The notes below the pieces were generated by a model, which searched no databases, was not told the origin of the DNA, and was given only the letters and a program-made list of their open reading frames with translations. The position numbers and the translations under genes were made by a program. Below are positions 34,437-45,265 of a DNA stretch of 64,000 nucleotides, piece after piece; the first letter of the stretch is position 1, and each line of letters starts with the position of its first letter. The DNA is taken from positions 47,224,502 to 47,288,501 of the forward strand of contig CAXKWD010000008.1 in assembly GCA_964059195.1 (NCBI GenBank). The letters are read 5' to 3'. Source of the stretch: Ectobius pallidus. Its lineage: Eukaryota > Arthropoda > Insecta > Blattodea > Ectobiidae.

Positions 34437-34840
34437 ATGAGACTTTGTGGTGCATTAGAAACACACGCGCGAGCATTACAGCAACTATTGTCCCGTCAGC
34501 GAGTTAGTCAATTGTGACGTCACAGTAGCTTTTTACTTCACCCGTACAAAGCGTAATATTAGGCGCTTGAAGTTCGCGAGATCACTATTCGTTTCGTAAT
34601 TCAAAGCTCCGTGCAATGAGATTAAAATAAAAAAATGGTATTTTTTTAGTTTACCCTTCCTTTAAGTTCTTCTAAGGTATGAGGATTATTTCGGTAAACG
34701 TTTCCCTTTAGGTATCCCCAAAGATAATAATCACATTACGTTAGGTCGGCTGATCTAGGGGGCCATAAACCTGGGCTAATTATCCTGTCATCGAAAACTT
34801 CACATAAAGTTCCTATAGAATTATGAGCGGTATGCGCCTA

Positions 34841-36101
34841 TATGGCAATGCGGCAGTGATCCGAGGTTTCCTCATAAAATGGACTCACTGTATAAGAATA
34901 TGGTACATGGTTTTTAAGCACAACACACGTGGAGCAAAAAAAACATAAAAAACTTCCTTCTACCAATACACCACGGTCGGCACTGTGGAAGTGACCTCTC
35001 TCCCTCACAGCCATGGCATGCACCTTCCTATTTGGGATGTGCTCAACAGTCAAACACCACACTGCTGGAACTGTGAAGCACACAGTTCCATACAAACATT
35101 TTCTTTTCTCTTTTTAATAAACTGGGGGATGGCTTCTGGCATTAAGCTTAAGGATTATATATTGTATAAAGAAAGAATTAAAAAAGAAAAGTGTAAGAAG
35201 GGCATATATCTGGACAGAGAGGACGAAATGTTGGGGTCACTAGGTGAAGTAGGTTGAAATTTAAAGAAAAAGGATCTAGCCTCTGGAACTAGGGTGGAGG
35301 ACCAGCTCTGGGAGCGAAAGGGGAACAGTGGACACATAGGTGCAATTGGACACAGGGATCCAACGAATCTTACATGAAAAGCAACTTATAACATGTCCTA
35401 GAACTATGGAAACTTTATTCACACACGTGATCTAATATAGAAATTAATGAATGTAGAAATAATAAGTGAATATGCTGAATAAAAACTGAAATAGCCAAAA
35501 CACAGAATTGGCGGGAAATTAATTAACATGTGGTTGTAAATGTATGTAATTTAGAACATATGCTGAATAATACACTGAAGCACTCGTAATAATTGATTTT
35601 GTAGGTTGATTGATGAGAATTGCTTGTAATATCAATATTAGGCTTAGTAAAATTATGAAAGGATGATGCACTGTGAACCACAGATTGCACAATAGCACAC
35701 AAGCCTAGAGAGTGTGTAACAATGATATCTGCTGTGAAACACTGTAGCAAATGCTAGCAAGCGAAATGCTAGTGTACAGAACAAAACTTAATAATTGTAG
35801 TTTTGTAAGAAATTCGGGGTTTAAGAGCACTGTTACTTTGTGTTGCACAATGACTAGAAAGAAAATGGAGAGAGTACTTGCACACTTCTGAACAGTGTGA
35901 AGGCTGACGAAGGACTGAGGCCAAACGTGCATGGATGCTTGGAGCAACATGCATGAAAAAAGGCGCATAAGTAACATCTGTCGCTTGCACAGTATGATGA
36001 AATCACTTATAATTGCTGATTCACTAGCAGGAAGACTTAAGCAGGCATTTGAATAGAATAAACCCCTATACATGTCGCTTGCACTAACAAAAAGGACTCA
36101 T
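34841..36101. other. Unassigned sequence inside the nested block
   Basis: Contains only short frames without recognised motifs. It lies between the mariner remnant and the mariner at 36104, so it is presumably decayed transposon or hAT interior. Confidence 0.4.
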
Positions 36102-36103
36102 TA

Positions 36104-36865
36104 CGAGGTCTGTTAGAAAAGTATCCGACCTTTAATTTTTTTGCGAAAACCTGATGGATTTGGATCAAGCAAGCTTGCATGAGCCGACCTTGAACCTTCA
36201 TGCATATGCATGAATTTTTTCCCGCCTGTCGATAGCATCTGTTGCTGGTAAGCAGCATTTGAGTGAGGTAGTGTGTAATGCTCTCGTCGTTTTTTCATTT
36301 TGACGACTGGGATTTGGTTTCTGGGTCGTACCCAGGATGCATCCCCAGTGATTATGGTGTTCATGAAGTCGGGGTAACTGTTTGTGGAGTCCAGCATTTC
36401 CTGTGAGACTTCAACAAGAAGTTGCTTTTGTTCTGCCGTCAGCAGCTTCAGCACGAATTTCGCCACCACTCTCTCCATGGCCAAATCTTCGGTCATAATG
36501 GAATGTGCCAAAAAAGTGTTGATGCCCACTTCTTCCGCAATTTCTCGGATACTCACACGACGGTCCCGCATCACCACAGCGTTCACTTTGGCAATGATCT
36601 GGTCATTTTGGCATGTTGATGGCCGACCGGAGCCCATCACTCATGCCCATAGCATAGTCACCGAAAGCCGTCCTTGCAACGACGAGAGCACTACACACTA
36701 CCTCACTCAAATGCTGCTTGCCAGCAACATATGCCATCGACAGGCAGGAAAAAATTCACGCATACTCATGAAGGTTCAAGGTCGGCTCATGCAAGCGCGC
36801 GTGATTCAAATCCATCAGGTTTTCGCAAAAATATTAAAGGTTGGATACTTTTCTAACATACCTCG
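36104..36865 (-). mobile_element. Mariner (irritans/SETMAR-like) element with about 190-bp inverted ends
   Basis: The ends CGAGGTCTGTTAGAAAAGTA and the reversed CGAGGTATGTTAGAAAAGTA are flanked by TA (36102-36103 and 36866-36867). Similarity extends inwards about 190 bp and includes ACACTACCTCACTCAAATGC. A minus-strand frame (36640 downwards) encodes part of a mariner transposase: MMGSGRPSTCQNDQIIAKVN, RRVSIREIAEEVGI, VLKLLTAEQKQLLVEVSQ and IITGDASW. The last holds the first catalytic D, with the usual GDES changed to GDAS. The rest of the catalytic region is deleted. Confidence 0.9.
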
Positions 36866-36953
36866 TATATTAAATGTTATCGATAATATCACATGGAAAT
36901 AGGGGGTGCTGCAGTTCCACAGTGCCTATACACGAGCCGCCACTGCTTCTGCG

Positions 36954-37759
36954 CTAGAGTTCCATGGTTGATCAGTACTTCTTGACATTTCATCTGTAAC
37001 TGCGGAAGACATCTTCAGTAGTTGGAGTTTGTTTTCTCTGCTGGCCCAATGTTGTATGAAGTCTGGTCACTGCATCTCCACCTCTACAGACCTGTATCTG
37101 CCACACTTTACATAAGCAGGGACAGAAAACTGATATGTACATCCACCCTCAGTGTATATAAGCAAACTTCTTACATATGCAGCTAGCAGAGAATGCACAT
37201 AGTAGGTCCTGAGAATGTTTATCACAATAATTACAGATGAAATGTTGAGTTACCCTGCCTGACCTTGACATTCTAACTGGGAATGGGAAGAAAATGTGCA
37301 ACATTCTGACTCCGACCATGTAAACCTGCTCCTGTTTATCAGAAAATGATCATTCCTACTTTCAAAACCAGAATAAATCATTTGCTACACCAGTTACTTT
37401 TTGTTCTACTCAGTATAATTATTAACAAGTTTTCAGTTACATTTCTTGAAGACATTACATTTGACAGGAGAAGAAGCCAAGGATTGATTCCTGGCCAAGA
37501 CAAGATTTTCTTTTATAAAATGTAGGTAAACTTCATTTCAGTATAACTAGAAATCTGGCAATAAATACATGTTGTTCATTTGTCTCCGTGGAATGTTTGA
37601 CCCTATGACTCTACCGAGTATTGCACTGTTGCACATTAAACATGGCTGCACTGTTCAGCATTTGCATATATTATGCTCATATTCTAAGAATCCTTGAACA
37701 GTTTACTCTCATTATTTTTATGCCTTATATTTGTCACTTTGTCTTTTAATCTGCAATAG
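36954..37759. other. Unannotated intron before the third DOCK exon
   Basis: No coding or repeat signal recognised. It ends in the acceptor CTGCAATAG used by the exon at 37760. Confidence 0.45.
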
Positions 37760-37925
37760 CACTCCACTACCTCCATTGCCTACTGAGAAGAAACAGTTTG
37801 TTACTTGCAATAGTGAATTACCCAGCAATAGATCATCTGCTTCAAGTAGCAATGCATTTGGACATCTTTCATTCAGTGCTGAAGAGCAAGGCACAGATGA
37901 TGAAGATATTTACAGTAAGCCAATG
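37760..37925 (+). CDS. DOCK-family GEF, C-terminal tail exon (proline-rich start)
   Basis: The acceptor AATAG ends at 37759 and the donor GTAAGC begins at 37926. The first base completes the codon left open by the exon at 11838 (AA+C, Asn), then 55 codons follow in phase: TPLPPLPTEKKQF, a Ser/Asn-rich part, and EEQGTDDEDIYSKPM. The PLPPLP core is a candidate SH3-binding site; DOCK-A proteins bind Crk and similar adaptors through such C-terminal motifs. The exon ends in phase 0, matching the next exon. Confidence 0.75.
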
Positions 37926-40350
37926 GTAAGCCATCTTCTTAATCATTAGATTATACTAAATTTATTTAATCCTTCTGAACATATATGTATTATGGGAAAC
38001 GTGAAAATAATAACAAATTTAAGTAAATACCATACATTTATAGTTCAAAAAGCATATTTCAAGATATAAATAAAATTGTAAAATTACATAATGAATAATG
38101 AACTATATAGATTTTCTACATTATTCAGTTTACAGAAAAATATCATGTGTCATTTGTGTTGAGCAATTCGTTTGTTACATGGATAAAACTAATCATGTAT
38201 TAGGTGAAGAAAATTATTGCTAAATATAATAAACACAATTTCTAGTTTGATTAATATGGAATGTTGAACAGGAAATTAAGTAGCAGCTACACTGCTTTCA
38301 GCGATCTCATTGCCTAGTGTCACAGCAGCTGGCAAAATCAATCAGTAAAGCAGCAACTCCCAACATCGTCGCAAGTGACTCAAGTTTTCACTATCACAGC
38401 CACAACCACAAACCTTATAAGCATGTACCTTATTATAGGAAATATGGTAATGTTAACCTCCTATGTCTACATATTTCTGGCATCATTTTAGGAAATTTCT
38501 GTTCACACACATGTTTTTATTTAGGCCTACTTATTTATTCTGGTAGAGGTAAGGCCATTTGGTCATTCTTTTCTGTTCTACTAGACTCGCAATTACATTT
38601 AACTTACATTGTACATAAATAGAAAATTACTATTAGATTAATGTAAAGGTTGAGTTTCAGTTCATATCAATTCATCTTTCAAAATTTAGTTATTTCCTCA
38701 CCTGGTATTTTCTTTTAGTTCTTCTAGCATGCGTACACTTTATTTTTAAAGTTCTTCCACAAGTTCCCCATCAAGAAGTCACCTTATTTTCTCATTTATC
38801 TGTTGTAACAATCAAACAAAGTGAAGTAAAATGAAGAAACCAGTTAGCCTACAGATATAAAAAAAATATATATTAGATGCATTGGAATTTTGTACACTGA
38901 GAAAGCAAAGAAGTTAAAAACCTAAGTCTTGGTAAGACAGGGAATGCCGATATTTGATTATTTTCATTGCAATTGCAATCACATACAAGGACACTGCATC
39001 CATCCTGCCAGCCCCTAGCAACAAGGAACCATTTTAAAAAATGATGGAACAGTGAAGCAACTACACTGACTGGCAAAGAAAACCGATCACTTATAGAAAT
39101 TTTTAAAAATCAAGTTTTCCTTTCTTTGCTTTTTTCTCATAACTTTTCTCTTTTCTTGCTTTTGCCTTTTCCTCTCTTTTTTTACATTTCCCTTCTTTTA
39201 CAATCAAAGCTTTTTCTTTCTCCTCTTCTTTTTCTTTCATTTGAAGGTATTTTGCAGTAATTATTTCACAGTTGTTAACAATTTTTGTCCTTTTCCTTTG
39301 CACCATATTCTGTAACAGAACAAAAACAATCAGGTTAATTTAAAACTGTAAATATTTGAGGGAATGTGTTGTGTGAGGTCACAGGTAACTTTAGTTAATT
39401 GTAATATATAAAAAAAAATTATTCGACATTATTAGACAAGCAGTCTTGAGTAGGCTACATGTCAAGACTTCATGTAGGCCTAAGTTAACTAGGTTTTACC
39501 AAAGCAAAAACAAACAACAACAAAACACACATTGGGCTACATGGTAGTTTATTTGTTATACCGGTTATGTTTTACATTATTGGGGCAACTGGACTCTTCT
39601 TGAGGTAACTGGGTCCCCAATGGGATGGCCCAGTTATCCCTTTTTTGAAAATTTTTCGGGGTAACTGGACCACCCCTGCCAGACAAAGAACAAGAAGTCA
39701 GGAGTGGTAAAGAGCACTGTTTATGGACAAAGTCAATCATTATGTTTATGTCTAACTAGTAAAAAAGAAAAAGTTACTTACCAAGAAATGGTGGAAGCCC
39801 GTTAAACATTCAAAAACACGATGTTGTTTGAGAAAATTTCTCCTTGAAAATTACTGAACCTCTCACCATCACAAAACGGTTCAAAACAAAGTTGTTGTTG
39901 CTGTTCTAAAAAGAAACAAAGAAGATGAAGGTGCCCCAACCAAATTACATTCTAATTCCCACATGTGGATATGAATAACCCCTGGCCCAGAAACCCTGAA
40001 GCACCTTATGGACTATGTTGAACTCTTGTAGCCACCAACAGTATTTGTTTTCTATTACTAAGCTACTAAGGAGAGTAAAAACTTTTTTAATTATTAGCAT
40101 TGTTAATTATTAACATTGAATATTTTTAATTAACTGAAACTGTTTACTTGCTAGAATGTTGCATTAAGGGAACATGTTAGTGTGCCCATTTTGTTTCTGG
40201 ACAGAACTTACTTTAAGTGGCTCTTAGTAAAAGACTATAAAGGATATAGATATCAAATTTTTACTTGTTAGTATGGAAGTTTATGTACCCTGATCTCTGA
40301 AATTACTTTAAGCCAAGACTTAAAACATTCCTTGTATATCCTACATATAC
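37926..40350. other. Intron sequence, mostly unassigned
   Basis: It contains a lysine/glutamate-rich minus-strand frame (39306-39103) and a short open stretch at 38317-38446, neither strong enough to call. Palindrome TAGGCCTA occurs at 38522 and 39475. A phrase GGGGTAACTGG recurs near 39658 and, as GGGGCAACTGG and GAGGTAACTGGG, near 39582-39610. Confidence 0.4.
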
Positions 40351-40440
40351 AGTAGAGTCCTGCTAATCTAGACCCTGCTCATCCAGACATCAGGTTAATC
40401 CAGATGGGATTTAAAAAATAAATTTGGGATTATAAGCACA
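40351..40440. repeat. Tigger/pogo-like terminal fragment
   Basis: CAGTAGAGTCCTGCTAATCT after TA resembles the outer end of Tigger-type elements (CAGT..AGTCC.GCTAATC). The partner end is not found; the Penelope-like block starts just after. Confidence 0.45.
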
Positions 40441-40655
40441 AAGATGTTTTGTTTTAAACACATTATCTTCAAGAACACTCTCTACTTCATTAAATTGACT
40501 ACTTTCTAGTTAGCCGGCTTTCAGGTGGACATTCCACCCATCGTCAGACTATGTCCCACTGCTGAACTTCCATCTTGTACCTCTTGATGGCGCTGCGGTG
40601 GTTTCACGAATTTCCCAATCAACCCCAATTCATTCTCCTTCGGGATGTCGAAAGT

Positions 40656-40946
40656 TTATAGGTTATTCCTATGTTTTTGTATGAAGATCTTTTCCCATAT
40701 GGTCAATTCAACTGGATAATGGAGATTTTTCAATAAGGCTGCTTCTTTTATCACGTTATGGTCCGAATTCCAGACATGTGAAGCTACTGCGGACTTATCA
40801 GTTTCCCCTTGTCTGATATTCCTGTGGTGCTCTTTCCATCTCGTATTGAGGTTCCTTTTTGTTTTTCCTATGTATACATTGTCGCAATCATTACACTTTA
40901 TTTTATAGATGCCTGATTTTTGTCCTGGCGGAATTTTGTCTTTCAA
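40656..40946 (-). pseudogene. Penelope-like GIY-YIG endonuclease (minus arm)
   Basis: The frame carries SGIYKIKCNDCDNVYIGKTK, with GIY and YIG twelve residues apart, then RWKEHHRNI with the conserved Arg and His, and a later IWEKIFIQKHRN containing the catalytic-type Glu. This is the single-strand nicking domain attached to RT in Penelope elements. A stop follows NNL where the other copy reads on. It is separated from its RT by the inserted non-LTR element. Confidence 0.88.
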
Positions 40947-41016
40947 TTCTGATTTTAATAAATTTTTGAGTTTGAATTTATTCTGGGGAGCTAATTTTAT
41001 ATTATGTTCTTTGAAG

Positions 41017-42081
41017 AGTACAACATCATAAACTCATGGAAATCCTCAAAAGAACGGATATAGATCAGAAAGACATTCAATGTATAGAAAACTTATATTG
41101 GAATCAGACAGCACAGGTTAAGTTTGATAATGAGATCACCAATCCAGTTAGTATCTGTAGGGGAGTCCGACAAGGATGCGCACTTTCACCTCTGTTATTC
41201 AACTTATATTCAGAAAATATCTTTCAAGAAGCAATAGGGGAAATAAGCAAAGGCATAAAGGTTAATGGAGTCTTCATCAACAACATTCGATATGCTGATG
41301 ATGCAGTATTGATTGCTGATAATTTAGATGATCTTCAGCAACTCGTCAACTTAGTAGGAAAGTATAGTAGAAACTTAGGTCTGAACATCAACGTCAAAAA
41401 GACACATTTTATGATTGTCACATGTCAACCCGACTCCTTTCTAAATGCAGAGCTCCGGTTCAATGACTCTTTAATACAAAGAGTGGACAAGTTTAAGTAC
41501 CTTGGAACATGGTTATGTGAAGATTGGAGATCAGACATGGTGATAAAATGTCGCATAGAGAATGCCCGTAATGCTTTCATGAAATTCAAGAAAGTTCTCA
41601 CAAGCACAGATCTAAATTTAAACGTCAGAGTTCGATTTGTAAGATGTTACATCTGGTCTATACTTCTGTATGGTTCTGAAGGATGAACACTGAATACAAC
41701 AACAGCAAAAAAGATTGAGGCCTTTGAAATGTGGATCTACCGTAGAATGCTTAAAATTCCGTGGACAGCAAGAATAACTAATACCGAAATATTGCAACGG
41801 CTACACAAACAAAGAGAAATACTAAGAATTTTTAAAAGAAGAAAAACTGCATACTTAGGGCATCTATTACGGAATACTAAATATATGCTTCTACAGTTGA
41901 TAATAGAAGGGAAAATAGAAGGTAAAAGAAGAAGAGGGCGAAAAAGAATATCTTGGCTGGATAACATTAAGCAGTGGACAGGATTACCAAGGGTAGATCA
42001 ACTATTACATACTGTGGTTCATAGAATGAAAATGCATCATGTGGTCGCCAACATCCATTAATGGATAGGCAGAAGAAGAAA

Positions 42082-42110
<29 letters not shown>
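41017..42110 (+). mobile_element. 5'-truncated RTE-like non-LTR element inserted in the Penelope arm
   Basis: The target duplication GTTCTTTGAAG (41006-41016 and 42111-42121) brackets the element, and the sister arm near 43800 has the same site uninterrupted. The plus-strand frame 41036-41686 is RT: GVRQGCALSPLLFNLYSENI, catalytic YADD in IRYADDAVLIADN, and FKYLGTWLCEDW. After a TGA at 41684 it continues (41729-42061) with MWIYRRMLKIPWTARITN and RRGRKRISWLDNIKQWTG. The 3' end is a (GAA)n tail at 42071-42110. Only the RT C-terminal half is kept. Confidence 0.92.
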
Positions 42111-42112
<2 letters not shown>

Positions 42113-42487
42113 TCTTTGAAGATTTGGTTAAATTTGTGATTTGCCCAAGGGCGGAATGTCATCTTTCCAAAATGAGTTTTTTCTTTTATAGGATCTAGTG
42201 TAGTGATTGCTCTCATGTTCTTCTGTTTCTTGTATCTATCTATTTTCTTATCCACCAACTGTTTTTCAAAACCATTCTTCCCTGCCGTGTTAATTATTTG
42301 TTGGTACTCTTTTTCATATTCTTTGTTACTGAGCGGGATGTGAACCAGTCTATGGGTTAACTTAAGCTATTCAATATTGCATGTTTGTGTGATCTTGGGT
42401 TGAAGCCATCTTGTTTTATGTAATTGTCAACGCTAGTTTCTTTCCGGTGGATACCAAATTCAAGATGTTGGTGGTTCCTGATAACTT

Positions 42488-43030
42488 TTAAGTCCAAAAA
42501 TGGCAAACTGTTTTCAGTTTCAATTTCGACTGTAAATTTGATTGCTGCATTCTGTAAATTAAGCAGTTTTTAGCATCCTCTATTTGATTCTTGTTGACTA
42601 TTGCAAATATGTCGTCTACATATCGGAACCAAGTTTTGAAAATGTAGGGGAAGCCTGTTGTGACCTGTATTTCCACAAAGCTCATGTACAAGTTCACTAA
42701 GAATGGGGAGAGTGGATTACCCATTGCTAAACCTTTGTTTTGTCTGTAAAATTTACCCCTTAACATGAACCATGTCTCATTCACACACAATTTTGTCAGA
42801 GTCAAGTACTCCTCTACTTCCTCTTGGGTGATATTCACTGTGGTAAGCCAGGTTTTTAGATGTTGTAGCACCTTCTCTCTAGGAACACTTGGAAACAGGG
42901 ACTCTACATCAAAAGATACCAACATTTCATGTGGTGACATGGTTCTTGTTTTTAACCTTTCTACTAATTCAAATGAGTTTTTAATTGCTAGGCTTTCAAA
43001 TTGGGGGAATTCTTGGTATCTTTTGACCAA
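42488..43030 (-). pseudogene. Penelope-like reverse transcriptase (minus arm)
   Basis: Contains LVSFDVESLFPSVPRE with the first catalytic D, FYRQNKGLAMGNPLSPFLVN, and TWFRYVDDIFAIVN with the paired D. The RxDxxSLFPSVP and QxxGxAMGxPLSP patterns are those of Penelope/telomerase-type RT rather than LTR or non-LTR RT. A deletion near 42570 breaks the frame soon after. The sequence continues into the thumb and linker (DKKIDRYKKQKNM) in other frames down to the inserted element. Confidence 0.88.
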
Positions 43031-43047
43031 CCATTTAGCTACTGAGT

Positions 43048-43908
43048 ATGTTGGAGCATCTAAAAACCTGGCTTACCACAGTGAATATCACCCAAGAAGT
43101 GATAGATGAGTACTTGACTCTGACAAAATTGTGTGTGAATGAGACATGGTTCAAGTTTAGGGGTAAATTTTACAGACAAAACAAAGGTTTAGCAATAGGC
43201 AATCCGCTCTCCCCATTCTTAGCGAACTTGTACATGAGCTTTCTGGAAATACAGGTCACAACAGGCTTCTCCTACATTTTCAAAACCTGGTTCCGATATG
43301 TAGACGACATATTTGCAATAGTCAACAAGAATCAAATAGAGGATGCTAAAAAACTGCTTAATTTACAGGATACAGCAATCAGATTTACAGTCGAAATTGA
43401 AACTGAAAACAGTTTGCCATTTTTGGACTTAAAAGTTATCAGGAACCACCAACATCTTGAATTTGGTATCCACCGGAAAGAAACTAGCGTTGACAATTAC
43501 ATAAAACAAGATGACTTCAACCCAAGATCACACAAACATGCAATATTGAATAGGTTAACCCATAGACTGGTTCACATCCCGCTCAGTAACAAAGAATATG
43601 AAAAAGAGTACCAACAAATAATTATTAACATGGCAGGGAAGAATGGTTTTGAAAAACAGTTGGTGGATAAGAAAATAGATAGATACAAGAAACAGAAGAA
43701 CATGAGAGCAATCACTACACTAGATCCTATAAAAGAAAAAACTTGTTTTGGAAAGATAACATTCCACCCTTGGGCAAATCACAAATTTAACAAAATCTTC
43801 AAAGAACATAGTATAAAATTAGCTCCCCAGAATAAATTCAAACTCAAAACATTATTAAAATCAGAATTGAAAGACAAAATTCCGCCAGGACAAAAATCAG
43901 GCATCTAA
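43048..43908 (+). pseudogene. Penelope-like reverse transcriptase and linker (plus arm)
   Basis: Frame of 286 residues: KGLAIGNPLSPFLANLYMSF, TWFRYVDDIFAIVNKNQIED, LPFLDLKVIRNHQHLEFGIHR and YIKQDDFNPRSHKHAILNRL, typical Penelope palm and thumb. It stops at KSGI because two bases are missing relative to the other arm (GGCATCTAAAAT versus GGCATCTATAAAAT). The GIY-YIG domain follows in another frame to 44290, including NVYIGKTKRNLNTRWKEH and the Glu-containing IWEKIFIQKHRN. The RT lacks its N-terminus. Confidence 0.88.
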
Positions 43909-44356
43909 AATAAAGTGTAATGATTGCGACAATGTATACATAGGAAAAACAAAAAGGAACCTCAATACGAGATGGAAAGAGCACCAAAGGAATATCAGAC
44001 AAGGGGAAACTGATAAGTCTGCAGTAGCTTCACATGTCTGGAATTCGGACCATAACGTGATAAAAGAAGCAGCCTTATTGAAAAATCTCCATTATCCAGT
44101 TGAATTGACCATATGGGAAAAGATCTTCATACAAAAACATAGGAATAACCTACAAAATTTCGACATCCCGGAGGAGAATGATTTGGGGTTGATTGGGAAA
44201 TTCGTGAAACCACCGCAGCCCCATCAAGAGGTACAAGATGGAAGTTCAGCAGTGGGACATAGTCTGACGATGGGTGGAATGTCCACCTGAAAGCCGGCTA
44301 ACTAGTAAGTAGTCAATTTAATGAAGTAGAGAGTGTTCTTGAAGATAATGTGTTTA
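43050..44356 (+). mobile_element. Penelope-like retroelement, plus-strand arm
   Basis: A head-to-head partner of the minus arm, starting within RT (HLKTWLTTVNITQE) and ending at CTTGAAGATAATGTGTTTA, the mirror of the minus arm's end. The two arms share almost all bases by eye over roughly 1.3 kb. About 190 bp of single-copy sequence (42857-43049, present only in the minus arm) forms the centre. Confidence 0.9.
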
Positions 44357-44499
44357 ATATTATTTCACTTCATTGTGTCTTCCCATTCCAAGTGAATTTA
44401 ATGTTTTGTTTTGTTAATGCTACATTGTGTTTTAATTTTTTAACCTTTATCCACTGATTTTGTAATAATTTTAAACACATCTTTTTTATTGTATATCAC

Positions 44500-45265
44500 T
44501 AATCTATTATATAAAGTGTGATGTCCGAAGCTCCGAAGCATTTTGGTTCTCAAGGACAGCCAATCAGCTGCCAAGCTGCCACAATAGTAGTATTCGTAAC
44601 TAAGGTAAACAAGGCAAGCTCAGATGTATCAGTTTCTGTCAGTAGAATTGATAGACGAAATTACTTACTAAAGAGCATGCTTTCATTTCCTGAAGTTCTA
44701 ACTAGCTAGTACTTTACATAAACTTTATTACTTCTCCCCTTGACAGCATATAAACATTATTTAATACTTATTATCATGGGTGTATCATACAGTGCTACAA
44801 TAATGTTACATGGCCCACTCCATCCTAACCACATCGTATATCAAATTGTCAATTGCTTTGATATTGTAGCCCGCTCTGTTTGATTACTTTCTTTATAATG
44901 ATATTTGTGTTAATGAATATAAATATAATATTAAAGAAAACATCTATCTGTTCAATAATTAAATGCAGCTGCTGTTTATATAATCAATATGCATTCTCTG
45001 AAAATATATGGCTACCAATATTTGCATTTTATTACTCTGAGTATGCAAGTATGCAAGTAACAGAATTAATAATGTATTTTCTGACGGATTGTTTTCAGAT
45101 TGAAAATAAAATTCTTAACCTATAAGGCTGCTTTAAACCTATAATAAACATGTCAGTAAATTTTAGGCTTTCACTTTTGTCAGTAATTAATATTATTGTT
45201 GGTTCATTTTGTGAAATCTCCACATAATTTAAGAATTTCTTATATCAATGTGCATGAGTGTATAT
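44500..45265. repeat. Dispersed repeat, second of two diverged copies
   Basis: Collinear with 9060-9705 through shared phrases (CCAATCAG, AAATTACTTA, CATGGCCCAC, GGCTACCAATATTTGCAT, AAACATGTCAG, TTTAAGAATTTCTTATATCA). Non-coding; family unknown. An internal direct repeat GTATGCAA occurs twice near 45043. Confidence 0.65.

Larger units (their letters stand above)
33208..34661. mobile_element. Kolobok-like DNA transposon (TTAA duplication, THAP gene)
   Basis: Inverted ends AGGAAAAGTAAACTAAAAA (33208-33226) and its near-match reversed at 34643-34661 are flanked by TTAA at 33204-33207 and 34662-34665. The insertion interrupts a mariner transposase frame that reads through perfectly when the element and one TTAA are removed. 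TTAA target sites plus a THAP domain are typical of Kolobok; piggyBac also uses TTAA but lacks THAP. No DDE catalytic core is visible, so it is probably a shortened or non-autonomous copy. Confidence 0.8.
33074..34840 (-). pseudogene. Mariner-like transposase C-terminus, split by a TTAA element
   Basis: Minus-strand segments 34840-34666 and 33207-33074 join in frame once the intervening element is ignored. The first gives AHTAHNSIGTLCEVFDDRI, GLWPPRSADLT (then a stop) and CDYYLWGYLKGNVYRNNPHT; the second continues ITRALQYITEAELQ to a stop after FQQYLK. This is the C-terminal catalytic and tail region of a Tc1/mariner transposase. The N-terminal part and element ends were not located. Confidence 0.8.
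30355..36945. mobile_element. Nested block bounded by hAT-like termini
   Basis: CAGTGGCGGCTCGT at 30355-30368 is mirrored by ACGAGCCGCCACTG at 36932-36945. The 8-bp flanks CTTCTGGG (30347-30354) and CTTCTGCG (36946-36953) match at seven of eight positions. CAGTGGCG ends plus an 8-bp duplication are hAT hallmarks. No hAT transposase remains visible; the interior is filled by the inverted-repeat PIN element, a mariner carrying a Kolobok-like element, and another mariner at 36104. Confidence 0.55.
40456..43046 (-). mobile_element. Penelope-like retroelement, minus-strand arm
   Basis: Reads right to left as Penelope-type RT followed by a GIY-YIG endonuclease and a 3' flank ending at AAACACATTATCTTCAAG. 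It is the mirror image of the copy at 43050-44356, with which it forms a long inverted repeat. It extends about 190 bp further into the 5' part of RT than its partner. A 1.1-kb non-LTR element (41017-42110) sits between the RT and endonuclease segments. Confidence 0.9.

Noticed and set aside
36384..36902. 172-codon plus-strand frame
   Set aside because: Antisense of the mariner transposase running through its inverted end.
39103..39306. Lysine/glutamate-rich 67-codon protein on the minus strand
   Set aside because: Low-complexity composition, no motif, no splice or promoter context; likely chance or a decayed transposase tail.
42765..43109. 114-codon plus-strand frame spanning the Penelope junction
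   Set aside because: Antisense of the minus-arm RT running into the plus arm; no independent signal.
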